Shown here one piece after another: positions 55,415 to 63,191 of a stretch of 64,000 bases of DNA. A program made the translations under genes and the position numbers. This stretch comes from Scleromatobacter sp039920745 (GTDB taxonomy: Bacteria; Pseudomonadota; Gammaproteobacteria; Burkholderiales; Burkholderiaceae_C). The notes under the pieces are model-generated. The model was not told where the DNA came from. It searched no databases and was given only the letters and a program-made list of their open reading frames with translations. The stretch is from assembly GCA_039920745.1 (NCBI GenBank), contig JBDSDD010000011.1:4992-68991 (forward strand), written 5' to 3'. Numbering within the stretch: the stretch's first letter is position 1; each line of letters begins with the position of its first letter.

Positions 55415-57175
55415 ATGGCCAAGAAACTTCCCTCGGTCGACGCGCTGATGATCGGCTTCGGCTGGACCGGCGCGATCATGGCGCAGGAGCTCACCGACGC
55501 GGGCCTCAACGTGCTGGCCCTCGAACGCGGTGCCTGGGCCGACACCTCGCGCGAATTCGCGACGACGTTCGCGCAAGACGAGCTGCGCTACTTCTGGCGC
55601 CACGACCTGTTCCAGAAGACCGCACACGACACGCAGACGATCCGCAACGACGCCAGCCAGGTGGCGCTGCCGATGCGCAAGCTGGGCTCCTACCTGCCCG
55701 GCACCAACGTCGGCGGCGCCGGCGTGCACTGGAACGGCCAGACCTGGCGCTTCCTGCCGTCGGACTTCGTCGCGCGCAGCCACAACCTGCAGCGCTACGG
55801 CGCCGACGCGATTCCCGAGACGATGACGATCCAGGACTGGGGCGTCACCTACGACGACCTCGAGCCGCACTACGACCGCTTCGAACGCCTGTGCGGCATC
55901 AGCGGCAAGGCCGGCAACCTGCGCGGCCAGATCCAGGCCGGTGGCAATCCGTTCGAGGGGCCACGCTCCAGCGACTATCCGAACCCGCCGATGGCGATGA
56001 GCTACCCGCCCACGCTGTTCGCCGAGGCCGCCACGGGCCTGGGCTTCCATCCGTTCCCACAACCGTCGGCCAACATGTCGCAGGCCTACGTCAACCCGCT
56101 GGGACTGCGCCTGGAGGCCTGCACCTACTGCGGCTTCTGCGAGAAGTTCGCTTGCGGCAACTACTCCAAGGCCAGCGCGCAGACGACCATCCTGCCGGTG
56201 CTGATGAAGAAGTCCAACTTCAAGCTGCGCACCGAATGCGAGGTCACGAAGATCAACCTCGACTCCTCGGGCAAGCGCGCGGTGAGCGTGACCTACGTCG
56301 ACGCGTCAGGCGAGGAATTCGAGCAGCCGGCCGACCTGATCGTGCTGTGCTCGTACATCCTCAACAACGTGCGCCTGCTGCTGCTCTCGGGCATCGGCGC
56401 GCCCTACGACCCGCAGACGGGCCAGGGCGTGATCGGCAAGAACTACGCCTACCAGATCACGTCGTCGGTGAACCTGTTCTTCGACGACAAGATCCTCAAC
56501 CCGTTCGTCGGCGCCGGCGCGCACGGCATGCTGGTCGACGAGTGGAACGGCGACAACTTCGACCACACGGGTCTCGGTTTCATCGGCGGCGGCTTCCTGG
56601 GCGTCGTGCAGACCGGCGCCCGCCCGATCGAGACACATCCGGTGCCCGAAGGCACGCCCCACTGGGGCGGCGCGTTCAAGAAGGCGGTGGCGGCCAACTA
56701 CCTGAAGTCCATGAGCATCGCCACGCACGGCGCGGTGATGAGCCACCGCGGCAACTACCTGGACCTCGATCCGACCTACCGCGATGTCTACGGCCGTCCG
56801 CTGCTGCGCATGACCTTCGACTTCACCGACAACGAGCACCGGATGTCGGACTACCTGACCGACCGCGCCGCCGACATCGCCCGCGCGATGAAGCCCCGCG
56901 AAATCAAGATCAACCGACGTTCGGGACATTGGGACGTGGTTCCGTACCAGACCACGCACAACACCGGCGGCGCGATCATGGGCAGCGATCCGCAGACCAG
57001 TGCCGTCAACAAATACCTGCAGTCCTGGGACGTGTCCAACCTGTTCGTGATGGGCTCGAGCGCGTTCCCCCAGAACCCCGGCTACAACCCGACCGGCACC
57101 GTGGCTGCGCTCGCCTACGCGTCAGCCGCGGCGATCACGCAGCGCTACCTCAAGGCCCCTGGGGCCCTGGCCTGA
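55415..57175 (+). CDS. GMC-type FAD dehydrogenase large subunit with FeS-cluster cysteines
   Basis: A 586-residue catalytic flavoprotein of the gluconate/FAD-glucose dehydrogenase group. The FAD motif is GFGWTG (about 14-19), with ALERG at the second strand end. The cysteine set CTYCGFCEKFAC (Cys236, 239, 242, 247) fits the 3Fe-4S cluster of bacterial FAD-glucose dehydrogenase, through which electrons pass to the cytochrome subunit. The catalytic His/Asn region is HNTGGAIMGSDP and NPGYNPTGTVAALAY. The sugar substrate cannot be read from sequence. AGGAG precedes the ATG; genes on both sides are the small subunit and the cytochrome. Confidence 0.94.
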   Translation: MAKKLPSVDALMIGFGWTGAIMAQELTDAGLNVLALERGAWADTSREFATTFAQDELRYFWRHDLFQKTAHDTQTIRNDASQVALPMRKLGSYLPGTNVGGAGVHWNGQTWRFLPSDFVARSHNLQRYGADAIPETMTIQDWGVTYDDLEPHYDRFERLCGISGKAGNLRGQIQAGGNPFEGPRSSDYPNPPMAMSYPPTLFAEAATGLGFHPFPQPSANMSQAYVNPLGLRLEACTYCGFCEKFACGNYSKASAQTTILPVLMKKSNFKLRTECEVTKINLDSSGKRAVSVTYVDASGEEFEQPADLIVLCSYILNNVRLLLLSGIGAPYDPQTGQGVIGKNYAYQITSSVNLFFDDKILNPFVGAGAHGMLVDEWNGDNFDHTGLGFIGGGFLGVVQTGARPIETHPVPEGTPHWGGAFKKAVAANYLKSMSIATHGAVMSHRGNYLDLDPTYRDVYGRPLLRMTFDFTDNEHRMSDYLTDRAADIARAMKPREIKINRRSGHWDVVPYQTTHNTGGAIMGSDPQTSAVNKYLQSWDVSNLFVMGSSAFPQNPGYNPTGTVAALAYASAAAITQRYLKAPGALA

Positions 57176-57187
57176 GGAGCGAACATC

Positions 57188-58741
57188 ATGCGAACCCATC
57201 CCCTGATCGCGCTGGCCGTCGTGGCCATGGCCATCACCACCGTGACGGTGTTCGGGCAGTCGGCACCGCCGCCGCACGCCGCGTCGGCGAACAAGCCGCG
57301 CCACGCCGATACTGCCCTCGACGCGCATCCGGCGAAGCCGTCGGCGTCGACCGCGGTGCCGGCCTGGCTCGCGACGCCAGCGGCATCGGCCGCGTCGTCG
57401 ACGAACGCCGGTGTACAGCGCCCGGTCGCGAACGCGCCGCTGGTCGAACGCGGCCAATACCTCGCCGCCGCGGGCGACTGCGCCGGCTGCCACACGACCG
57501 AAGGCGGACCGGCCTACGCCGGCGGCAAGCCGCTGGAAACGCCGTTCGGCACCGTGCTGTCCGCCAACCTCACGCCCGACGCCAGCGGCCTCAAGAGCTG
57601 GAACGCCGACCAGTTCTACCGCGCGATGCACGAAGGCATCTCGGCCAACGGCGACCATCTTTATCCGGCGTTCCCGTACAACTACTTCGCCAGGATGCCG
57701 CGCGCCGACACCGACGCCGTCTTCGCCTACCTGCAGTCGCTGCCGCCCGTGGTCAACAATCCGGACCGAAATCAATTGCCGTTCCCGTTCAACATCCGCG
57801 CGTTGATGTCGGTGTGGAACCTGCTCTACCTCGACAAGACGACGTTCGTGGCGGACCCGGCGCACGACGAGCAATGGAACCGCGGCGCCTACCTGGTCGA
57901 GGGGCCGGGCCATTGCGCGGCCTGCCACACGCCCAAGACGATGCTGGGCGGGCCCAAGTCCGGCCGCGACTTCCAGGGCGGCACGTTCGGCACCTGGTTC
58001 GCGCCCGACCTGACGCCCAACGGCCGCACCGGCCTGGGCGGCTGGACACGCGACGAGACCGTGGCGTTCCTCAAGACCGGCCGCAACGCGCACGCGTCGG
58101 CATCCGGCGAGATGGGGTTGGTGGTCCAGGACTCGACGTCCAATCTGTCCGTCGACGATCTGCAGGCGATGGCGGTCTACCTGGCCGATCGCGTGGCATC
58201 GCCGGTGGTGCAGATGACGCCGCCCGACACCGGGCAGATGAAAACCGGCGAGGCGATCTTCGTCGACGAATGTTCCGGCTGCCACCTGATGCACGGCCAG
58301 GGCCAGGCGCTCGCGTTCCCGCCGCTGGCGCACTCTGCCAACGCGCAGCAGGTCGATCCCACGACGACGCTGCACCTGATCCTCGCGGGCGTTCAGGCGT
58401 CCCCCACGCGCGCACAGCCAACACCGTTCACGATGCCTGCGTTCGCGTGGAAACTCGACGACAGGCAGGTGGCTGCGGTCGCCACCTACCTGCGCAACAA
58501 CTGGGGCAACGCCGCGCCCGCGGTCGGGCCCGACCAGGTCGCCAAGCTGCGCGGAAAGCTCCAGTTCGACGCGAGTGCATCGGGACGGACGAAGGCGACG
58601 CCGTTGACCCGGCCGGGCCCCAATACGGTGGGCGCGGCCGACACCGACAGTCGCGACAACGGCACGCCGCAGGCTGGTCGCGCGGCACCGGCGAGCGATG
58701 CCACGGCGAGCGCCCCGGCGTCGGCGGCGTCCGGCGGCTAG
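57188..58741 (+). CDS. Triheme cytochrome c subunit of the FAD dehydrogenase
   Basis: A 517-residue periplasmic cytochrome with three CXXCH heme sites: CAGCH (98-102), CAACH (243-247) and CSGCH (362-366). It would take electrons from the flavoprotein and pass them to ubiquinone. An N-terminal hydrophobic segment (LIALAVVAMAITTVTVFG) is a signal or anchor; a low-complexity Ala/Pro/Ser linker of about 60 residues precedes the first heme, and a similar Ala/Ser-rich tail of about 60 residues ends the protein, without the C-terminal membrane helix of many homologues. The stop codon TAG shares bases with the stop of the opposite-strand gene (CTAG at 58738-58741). Confidence 0.93.
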   Translation: MRTHPLIALAVVAMAITTVTVFGQSAPPPHAASANKPRHADTALDAHPAKPSASTAVPAWLATPAASAASSTNAGVQRPVANAPLVERGQYLAAAGDCAGCHTTEGGPAYAGGKPLETPFGTVLSANLTPDASGLKSWNADQFYRAMHEGISANGDHLYPAFPYNYFARMPRADTDAVFAYLQSLPPVVNNPDRNQLPFPFNIRALMSVWNLLYLDKTTFVADPAHDEQWNRGAYLVEGPGHCAACHTPKTMLGGPKSGRDFQGGTFGTWFAPDLTPNGRTGLGGWTRDETVAFLKTGRNAHASASGEMGLVVQDSTSNLSVDDLQAMAVYLADRVASPVVQMTPPDTGQMKTGEAIFVDECSGCHLMHGQGQALAFPPLAHSANAQQVDPTTTLHLILAGVQASPTRAQPTPFTMPAFAWKLDDRQVAAVATYLRNNWGNAAPAVGPDQVAKLRGKLQFDASASGRTKATPLTRPGPNTVGAADTDSRDNGTPQAGRAAPASDATASAPASAASGG

Positions 58742-59505
58742 CTTTGCGGCTGCAGCGTCTTGACCATGCGCTGCTCGCCCTTTTCGCCCGCGCCGCTGCT
58801 GGTGCTGTGGTTCTCGCTGCGCAGCGTCACCAGGCGATCGCCGAGCACGGCGTAGGTGGCGCTGGTGTCGTCGACCGCCTCAAAGCTGACGACGACGAAC
58901 GCGCGTCCCTTGAGGTTGGTGTGGGTCTCGCTGGCCAGCGGCGTGCCGTCCGCGCCGATCCACACCGACAGCGTCGAGTCGAACTCCTTGACGTACTTGC
59001 GCTGCTGTTCGGACAGCTTGGCCAGCGGCACCGTGAAGGTCAGCAGCCGGGCCGGCTTGCCGGCGTAGCTGTCGCTCTTCTCGGCCTTGAAGATCGCTTC
59101 GTCGATGCTGCGCGTCAGCGCCGGCGCGGCCGACGTCATGGGCACCATCTCGCTGGAATCGAGCTTGCCCAGCGCCCAGACCGTCGGCGCCTTCGCCTTG
59201 GGATCGCGCACCAGCTGGCGCGACTCGACCTCCATGCGCGTCAACACGTCCTTCGCATAGAGCACCTGCAGGCCGCGGGCGCCGTCCTCCAGGCCCACGC
59301 TGGCCTGGCCCTGCTGGTCGAAGGCATCGGTGCCTTCGCCGCGGCGCTCCAGCGTCTTGACGTCCAGCGTCGCCCTCAACGGCATCTGCGCCTGCAGCCT
59401 CGCCAGCGCGATCTTGAGGTCGACCAGGCTGTCGGCGTGGGCCCAGGAGGCTGGCAGCAACGCGGCGAGGAAGGCGAGCAGACGAACGGAGCGCAGGCGT
59501 GTCAT
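58738..59505 (-). CDS. Secreted hypothetical protein
   Basis: A 255-residue exported protein: signal peptide (LLAFLAALLPASWAHA, cut at about 25), then a likely alpha/beta mature chain starting DSLVDLKIALARLQAQMPLRATLDVKTLERRGEGT, with later beta pattern VGLEDGARGLQVLYAKDVL, LLTFTVPLAKLSEQQRKYVKEFDSTLSVWIGADGTPLASET and FVVVSFEAVDD. The plan recalls outer-membrane lipoprotein-sorting-like or LolA-like periplasmic domains, but I make no family call. It is convergent with the dehydrogenase cytochrome; the stop codons overlap. Start taken at ATG 59505. Confidence 0.75.
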   Translation of the reverse strand: MTRLRSVRLLAFLAALLPASWAHADSLVDLKIALARLQAQMPLRATLDVKTLERRGEGTDAFDQQGQASVGLEDGARGLQVLYAKDVLTRMEVESRQLVRDPKAKAPTVWALGKLDSSEMVPMTSAAPALTRSIDEAIFKAEKSDSYAGKPARLLTFTVPLAKLSEQQRKYVKEFDSTLSVWIGADGTPLASETHTNLKGRAFVVVSFEAVDDTSATYAVLGDRLVTLRSENHSTSSGAGEKGEQRMVKTLQPQS

Positions 59506-59620
59506 GGGGCGGGCCGGATCGGAGGGCGGGCCGCCATCGTAATGGCCCGACGTTTCACGCTCGTTGCTCGAGCGCCAGTACCGACAGTCCGGTGGCGGGG
59601 CACCGAAGCGCCGCGCCAAG

Positions 59621-59655
59621 AAAAAAGCCCCGAACAACTCACGTCGTTCGGGGCT
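59621..59655 (-). terminator. Terminator in the tRNA-Val tail
   Basis: On the minus strand AGCCCCGAAC pairs with GTTCGGGGCT around a 10-base loop, followed by TTTTTT. It lies about 145 bases after the tRNA 3' end and would end the original tRNA transcript. Confidence 0.88.
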
Positions 59656-59801
59656 GACCTTGAATGAAGCGACCTGCTTGCAGGCGTCCTTGCGGACTGT
59701 CGCCAAATTCTTACCTGGCCTCTTGTACCGGTACACCCTCTTGCGTGGTTTCCCGTGGGGCCTTGCCATCACTCGCCATCAGACGAATGCGACATGGATT
59801 T
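59621..59801 (-). repeat. tRNA-tail repeat, left copy (inverted relative to 61293-61450)
   Basis: A 181-base unit running on the minus strand from the last base of the tRNA CCA to the terminator. It matches the unit at 61293-61450 in opposite orientation: the starts agree (AAATCC-TGTCGCATTCG with one change), then 54 bases at 59714-59767 are identical, then AAGAATT, TCGCTTCATTCA and the terminator stem AGCCCCGA recur with divergence between. This copy holds a frame starting ATG with 22 codons before TAA. The left copy has about 20 bases more than the right. Confidence 0.85.
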
Positions 59802-59850
59802 GGTAGGCGCGATTGGACTCGAACCAACGACCCCCACCATGTCAAGGTGG
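59801..59850 (-). tRNA. 3' half of tRNA-Val(GAC), attachment site (partial)
   Basis: On the minus strand a GAC-anticodon stem-loop (CCACC-TTGACAT-GGTGG, 59850-59834), variable region, T-arm GTTGG-TTCGAGT-CCAAT and acceptor CGCGCCT-A-CCA are intact. The 5' half (acceptor, D-arm) is missing: sequence beyond 59850 is unrelated. A displaced tRNA 3' half beside a tyrosine recombinase is the usual mark of an integrative element end (att site). Not a working tRNA. Confidence 0.85.
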
Positions 59851-59860
59851 GATTCCAGCG

Positions 59861-59963
59861 TCCGGATTTGTCCAGATTTGTCCGGCTCTCATAGGCAAGT
59901 TGTCCATATTCGTACCGAGAAGTTCAGCTAAAATTGCCACACTTCTGCCCCACTTTGCCACAC
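59861..59963. repeat. Direct repeats beside the att site, candidate integrase arm sites
   Basis: GATTTGTCC occurs at 59865-59873 and 59875-59883 (10-base period), with a shortened GTTGTCC at 59899-59905. TTGCCACAC occurs at 59934-59942 and 59955-59963 (21-base period, two helical turns). Both lie between the tRNA fragment and the integrase start, where arm-type binding sites of tyrosine recombinases are expected. Confidence 0.55.
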
Positions 59964-59987
59964 CCATGCCAGACCTGGACGCGCGCC

Positions 59988-61211
59988 ATGGCGACGAGAA
60001 TTGACACCGTTGATGCCCGTGAACGGCTCAGGCCCCGCGATGAGCCTTACTGGACGCGGGCAGCCGCCGGATGCCATCTCGGCTTCCGCAAAATGACCAG
60101 TTCATCCGTCGGCACCTGGATCGCCAAGTACCGCGCCGACGATGGTGCACGGAAGACGAAAAGCTTCGGCGAGTTCGAGAACTTGCCCAAGTCGCAGCGC
60201 TATGACGCTGCGATGAAGGCCGCCAATTCGTGGTTCGAGCACCTCGGCAAAGGTGGGTCTGCTGAAGCCGTCACGGTGGCGATGGCTTGCGCACGCTACG
60301 TCAGGCATTTGCGCGATACCAAGCCATCCAAGCCGTTGACCGCGTACGCGAGGGCTCGACGCAAGACGACCGACACCACGACCGTGCCGGCCGCAGACGA
60401 CGCAGAAAAGCGCTTCAAGAGCTACGTCCTTGATCAACCGAAGTTCGCCGCGACCGAACTGGCCAAGTTGACTCCCACGATGATCGGCGACTGGCGAACA
60501 CGACTTCGCAATCAAGCCACTCTGAGCGGCGGCAATCGAGGCGAAAAGCGCACGGCGTCCAGCCTCAACCGCGACATGACGCCCTTCCGCGCGGCGCTGA
60601 ACCTTGCATACGACGAGCAGCTTGTGACGAGCGATTTCGCGTGGCGTGGCAAGCTGCGACCTATCAAAGACGCAGACCGGCAGCGCGAGCTGTACATCGA
60701 CAAAAACCAGCGTCGCGCCTTGATCGGCAGCGCCCAGCCGGCCATGGCCAGGTTCCTGAGTGGCCTGTCGCTGCTGCCGCTGCGTCCCGGTGCCCTCGCC
60801 GCATTGACCGTCGCGAACTTCGACAAGCAGCGCGGCCTGCTGGTCGTTGGCAAGGATAAGAATGGCAAGGAGCGCACGCTCAAATTGCCGGTGTCCTCCA
60901 TCGAGTTCTTTAGCGAAGTAGCAACTGGCAAGTCACCGGGCGACCCGCTGTTCCAGCGACCCGAAGGCATCGCCTGGAACAAGGATTCCTGGAAGGGCCC
61001 GATCAAAGAAGCCGTTGCTGGAGCCAAGCTGCCCGACAACACGACGGCGTACACCCTGCGCCACTCGACCATCAGCGACCTCGTGCACGGCGGCCTGGAT
61101 CTGCTCACTGTCGCGCAGATCAGCGGAACAAGCGTGCGGATGATCGAGAAGCACTATGGGCACCTGCGCGGTGACATTGCCGCCGAGGCGCTGGCCAAGT
61201 TGGCGTTGTAG
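59988..61211 (+). CDS. Tyrosine-type site-specific integrase
   Basis: A 407-residue phage-type integrase. The N-terminal region begins with a DUF4102-free plan and a TWIAKYR arm-binding-like strand, followed by a core-binding segment (about 150-220) and the catalytic domain: Arg in LPLRPGALAALTVANF (about 263), a Lys in the beta-hairpin, LRHSTISDL (about 363), His and the nucleophile Tyr in MIEKHYGHL (about 391). The usual HxxR is YTLRH here. ATG 59988 is chosen to follow the conserved start; an upstream ATG at 59934 is not needed. It lies 137 bases from the tRNA-Val fragment and is flanked by inverted copies of the tRNA tail. Confidence 0.93.
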   Translation: MATRIDTVDARERLRPRDEPYWTRAAAGCHLGFRKMTSSSVGTWIAKYRADDGARKTKSFGEFENLPKSQRYDAAMKAANSWFEHLGKGGSAEAVTVAMACARYVRHLRDTKPSKPLTAYARARRKTTDTTTVPAADDAEKRFKSYVLDQPKFAATELAKLTPTMIGDWRTRLRNQATLSGGNRGEKRTASSLNRDMTPFRAALNLAYDEQLVTSDFAWRGKLRPIKDADRQRELYIDKNQRRALIGSAQPAMARFLSGLSLLPLRPGALAALTVANFDKQRGLLVVGKDKNGKERTLKLPVSSIEFFSEVATGKSPGDPLFQRPEGIAWNKDSWKGPIKEAVAGAKLPDNTTAYTLRHSTISDLVHGGLDLLTVAQISGTSVRMIEKHYGHLRGDIAAEALAKLAL

Positions 61212-61292
61212 CCCGCGAACACAGTCTACCTAGACAAGGTTAGAAAACCAGGCTATGATCTTAGGCTGCGCTCGATTCAGATCGAGACAAAC
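61212..61292. other. Spacer between integrase and right tail repeat
   Basis: Holds a perfect 6-base inverted repeat, CTCGAT-TCAG-ATCGAG, at 61271-61286, just where the tRNA T-arm lies in the left copy. It may be a worn tRNA remnant or a binding site. No gene. Confidence 0.4.
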
Positions 61293-61450
61293 AAATCCGT
61301 GTCGCATTCGCCCTATGACGAATGTAGGCAAGGCCCCACGGGAAACCACGCAAGAGGGTGTACCGGTACAAGAGGCCAGGAAAGAATTGGGCGAGCTTCT
61401 CGCTTCATTCACATCAGCCCCGATCAGCGTAAGTTGGTCGGGGCTTTTTT
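61293..61450 (+). repeat. tRNA-tail repeat, right copy
   Basis: The plus-strand counterpart of 59621-59801. It shares the 54-base identical core (61327-61380), contains the perfect palindrome TGTACCGGTACA, and ends in the terminator at 61416-61450. Here no tRNA precedes it. The frame starting ATG in the left copy is also open here and runs on, as MTNVGKAPRETTQEGVPVQE..., to a stop near 61494. Confidence 0.85.
61416..61450 (+). terminator. Terminator of the right tail repeat, downstream of integrase
   Basis: AGCCCCGA pairs with TCGGGGCT around a 14-base loop and is followed by six T. It would stop integrase transcripts about 200 bases after the stop codon. Confidence 0.85.
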
Positions 61451-61660
61451 CTGACTCGCTGTCGCGCGCAATCGCCCTGCGCGCAGATCGCTGATCTCAT
61501 CGATTTCGTCCAGCGGCAACCCGGTTTCCGCACGCCAAAGAAGGCCTCGTTCAGCACACCTTCTGCCCGCGTTTTCGATGGATTTTCGACTGAATCCAGC
61601 GCTCCACGAGCACGCCCTCGCGGCTAGAGTTCCTGGCATGGCCAACTGCGGAGGCTTGCC
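61451..61660. other. Gap between right tail repeat and AlpA-like gene
   Basis: About 210 bases without a supported gene. The open frame from the tail repeat continues to about 61494. A ribosome site GGAGG just before 61661 belongs to the AlpA-like gene. Confidence 0.4.
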
Positions 61661-61876
61661 ATGCAACAGACATCAGACGAATCTCTTGGAGTGTCCCGGG
61701 ACCTGTCGCCGCCGATCTTCTTGAGAGTGCAATCCGTCGTACGGATGACGGGGCTGGCAAGGTCGACGATCTACGAGATGATGGCAGAGGAGCGGTTTCC
61801 GAGGCAGGTAAGGATTGGCGCGCGGGCCGTGGCATGGCGACGCGCAGATATTTTCGAATGGAGCAAGGGGCGGTGA
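61661..61876 (+). CDS. AlpA-family phage regulatory protein
   Basis: A 71-residue DNA-binding protein with one helix-turn-helix: FLRVQSVVRMTGLARSTIYEMMAEERFPRQVRIGARAVAWRRADIFEWSKGR, the AlpA/excisionase pattern. Such proteins activate the excision of integrative elements and can also regulate the integrase. GGAGG lies before the ATG. It sits 450 bases beyond the integrase on the same strand. Confidence 0.88.
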   Translation: MQQTSDESLGVSRDLSPPIFLRVQSVVRMTGLARSTIYEMMAEERFPRQVRIGARAVAWRRADIFEWSKGR

Positions 61877-61967
61877 TGAGGAGAGGGTTGCCGCTGCAGT
61901 TCGCTGACGCCTGCGCCTGCGCCGGCTACTGAAATGACGAAGGCACCTTTGAGCGAAGATATCCGTC

Positions 61968-63011
61968 ATGACTCAATCGAACGTCTCCGACCTCTTCCCG
62001 GCAGCCGAGTACGCGACCTGGCTTGAGAGCCTGAAGGCACGCGTCCGCGAGACTCAGACCCGGGCTGCGGTCGCAGCAAACAAAGAACTCGTTCTTCTGT
62101 ACTGGACCATCGGCACCGAGATTCTCGAGCGTCAACAGCAGCAGGGTTGGGGCGCAAAGGTCGTCGAGCGGCTCTCCCAGGACCTGCTGAACGCCTTCCC
62201 GGGGATGTCGGGGCTCTCCGCCCGGAATCTCAAGTACATGCGTGCCTTCGCAGCGGCGTGGCCGGACCTCGCATTTGTGCAGCAGGTTGCTGCACAAATG
62301 CCCTGGGGCCACAACATGGCTCTCCTGGACAAGCTTGAGAGCCAGGAGCAGCGCAGTTGGTACGCCCGCGCCGCGATCGAGAACGGCTGGAGCCGTGCAG
62401 TTCTCGTGCATCAAATCGACCTCCGTCTCATCGACCGCCAGGGCGCTGCGGTCACGAACTTCACCGCCACTCTTCCGCCCGGTCAGTCCGAGCTTGCGCA
62501 ACAACTCACCAAGGACCCGTACCTCTTCGAGACGATCGGGCTCGGCGACACCTTTCGGGAGCGCGAACTAGAGGAGGCGCTGGTCTCTCAGATGCAGCGC
62601 TTCCTGCTCGAACTCGGCCGTGGTTTTGCTTTCGTTGGCCGCCAGTACCACCTCGAAGTCGATGACCGCGACTTCTACATCGACCTCCTCTTCTACAACG
62701 TACGACTGCACGCCTACGTCGCCATCGACTTGAAGGTGGTCGACTTCGCGCCTGAGTTCGTGGGAAAAATGCAGTTCTACCTGGCAGCGCTCGACTCACA
62801 GGTCAAGTCCGACATCGACGGCCCGTCTATCGGGCTCATCCTGTGCAAGACCAAGAGCGGAGTCATCGCCGAGTACGCACTGCGCGACACCAAGAAGCCG
62901 ATGGGCGTCGCAGAGTACCGCGTAGCATTGCCCCCGTCGCTCGCCGGCGAGCTGCCATCGGTTGCCGACATCGTGACAGTCATTGAAGGAAGCAAGAGCT
63001 CGCCCTCCTGA
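61968..63011 (+). CDS. DUF1016/PDDEXK nuclease (YhcG-like)
   Basis: A 347-residue protein with the DUF1016 N-terminal helical domain (LLYWTIGTEILERQQQQGWGAKVVERLS, GLSARNLKYMRAF, PWGHNMALLDKL) and a C-terminal PDDEXK-type nuclease (RQYHLEVDDRDFYIDLLFYNVRLHAYVAIDLKV, then KMQFYLAALD). The acidic and Lys residues of the nuclease site are visible. Family members travel on mobile elements, and some associate with restriction-modification systems; exact target unknown. It is the largest cargo gene seen in this element. Gap of 91 bases to the AlpA-like gene. Confidence 0.9.
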   Translation: MTQSNVSDLFPAAEYATWLESLKARVRETQTRAAVAANKELVLLYWTIGTEILERQQQQGWGAKVVERLSQDLLNAFPGMSGLSARNLKYMRAFAAAWPDLAFVQQVAAQMPWGHNMALLDKLESQEQRSWYARAAIENGWSRAVLVHQIDLRLIDRQGAAVTNFTATLPPGQSELAQQLTKDPYLFETIGLGDTFRERELEEALVSQMQRFLLELGRGFAFVGRQYHLEVDDRDFYIDLLFYNVRLHAYVAIDLKVVDFAPEFVGKMQFYLAALDSQVKSDIDGPSIGLILCKTKSGVIAEYALRDTKKPMGVAEYRVALPPSLAGELPSVADIVTVIEGSKSSPS

Positions 63012-63191
63012 AAGCAGCACCGGGGTAGCGCTTGTCGGCCCAGAAGGCGCATGCGAGGCGTCCCATTCGGGAGACGCGCCGACACCGAGCAGAACGCATG
63101 GGTCGACTCCGCGATGACAACGACGCTCAAGCCAGGCGACCCACGTCGGGCGAGGCCGCGCCGATTCGGCGAGCACCTCCAGCCGGCGTCA

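Noticed and set aside
55891..59667. 1258-codon plus-strand open frame across the dehydrogenase genes
   Set aside because: It lies in another frame of two clear genes and is composed mostly of Arg, Gly and Pro; no domain is seen.
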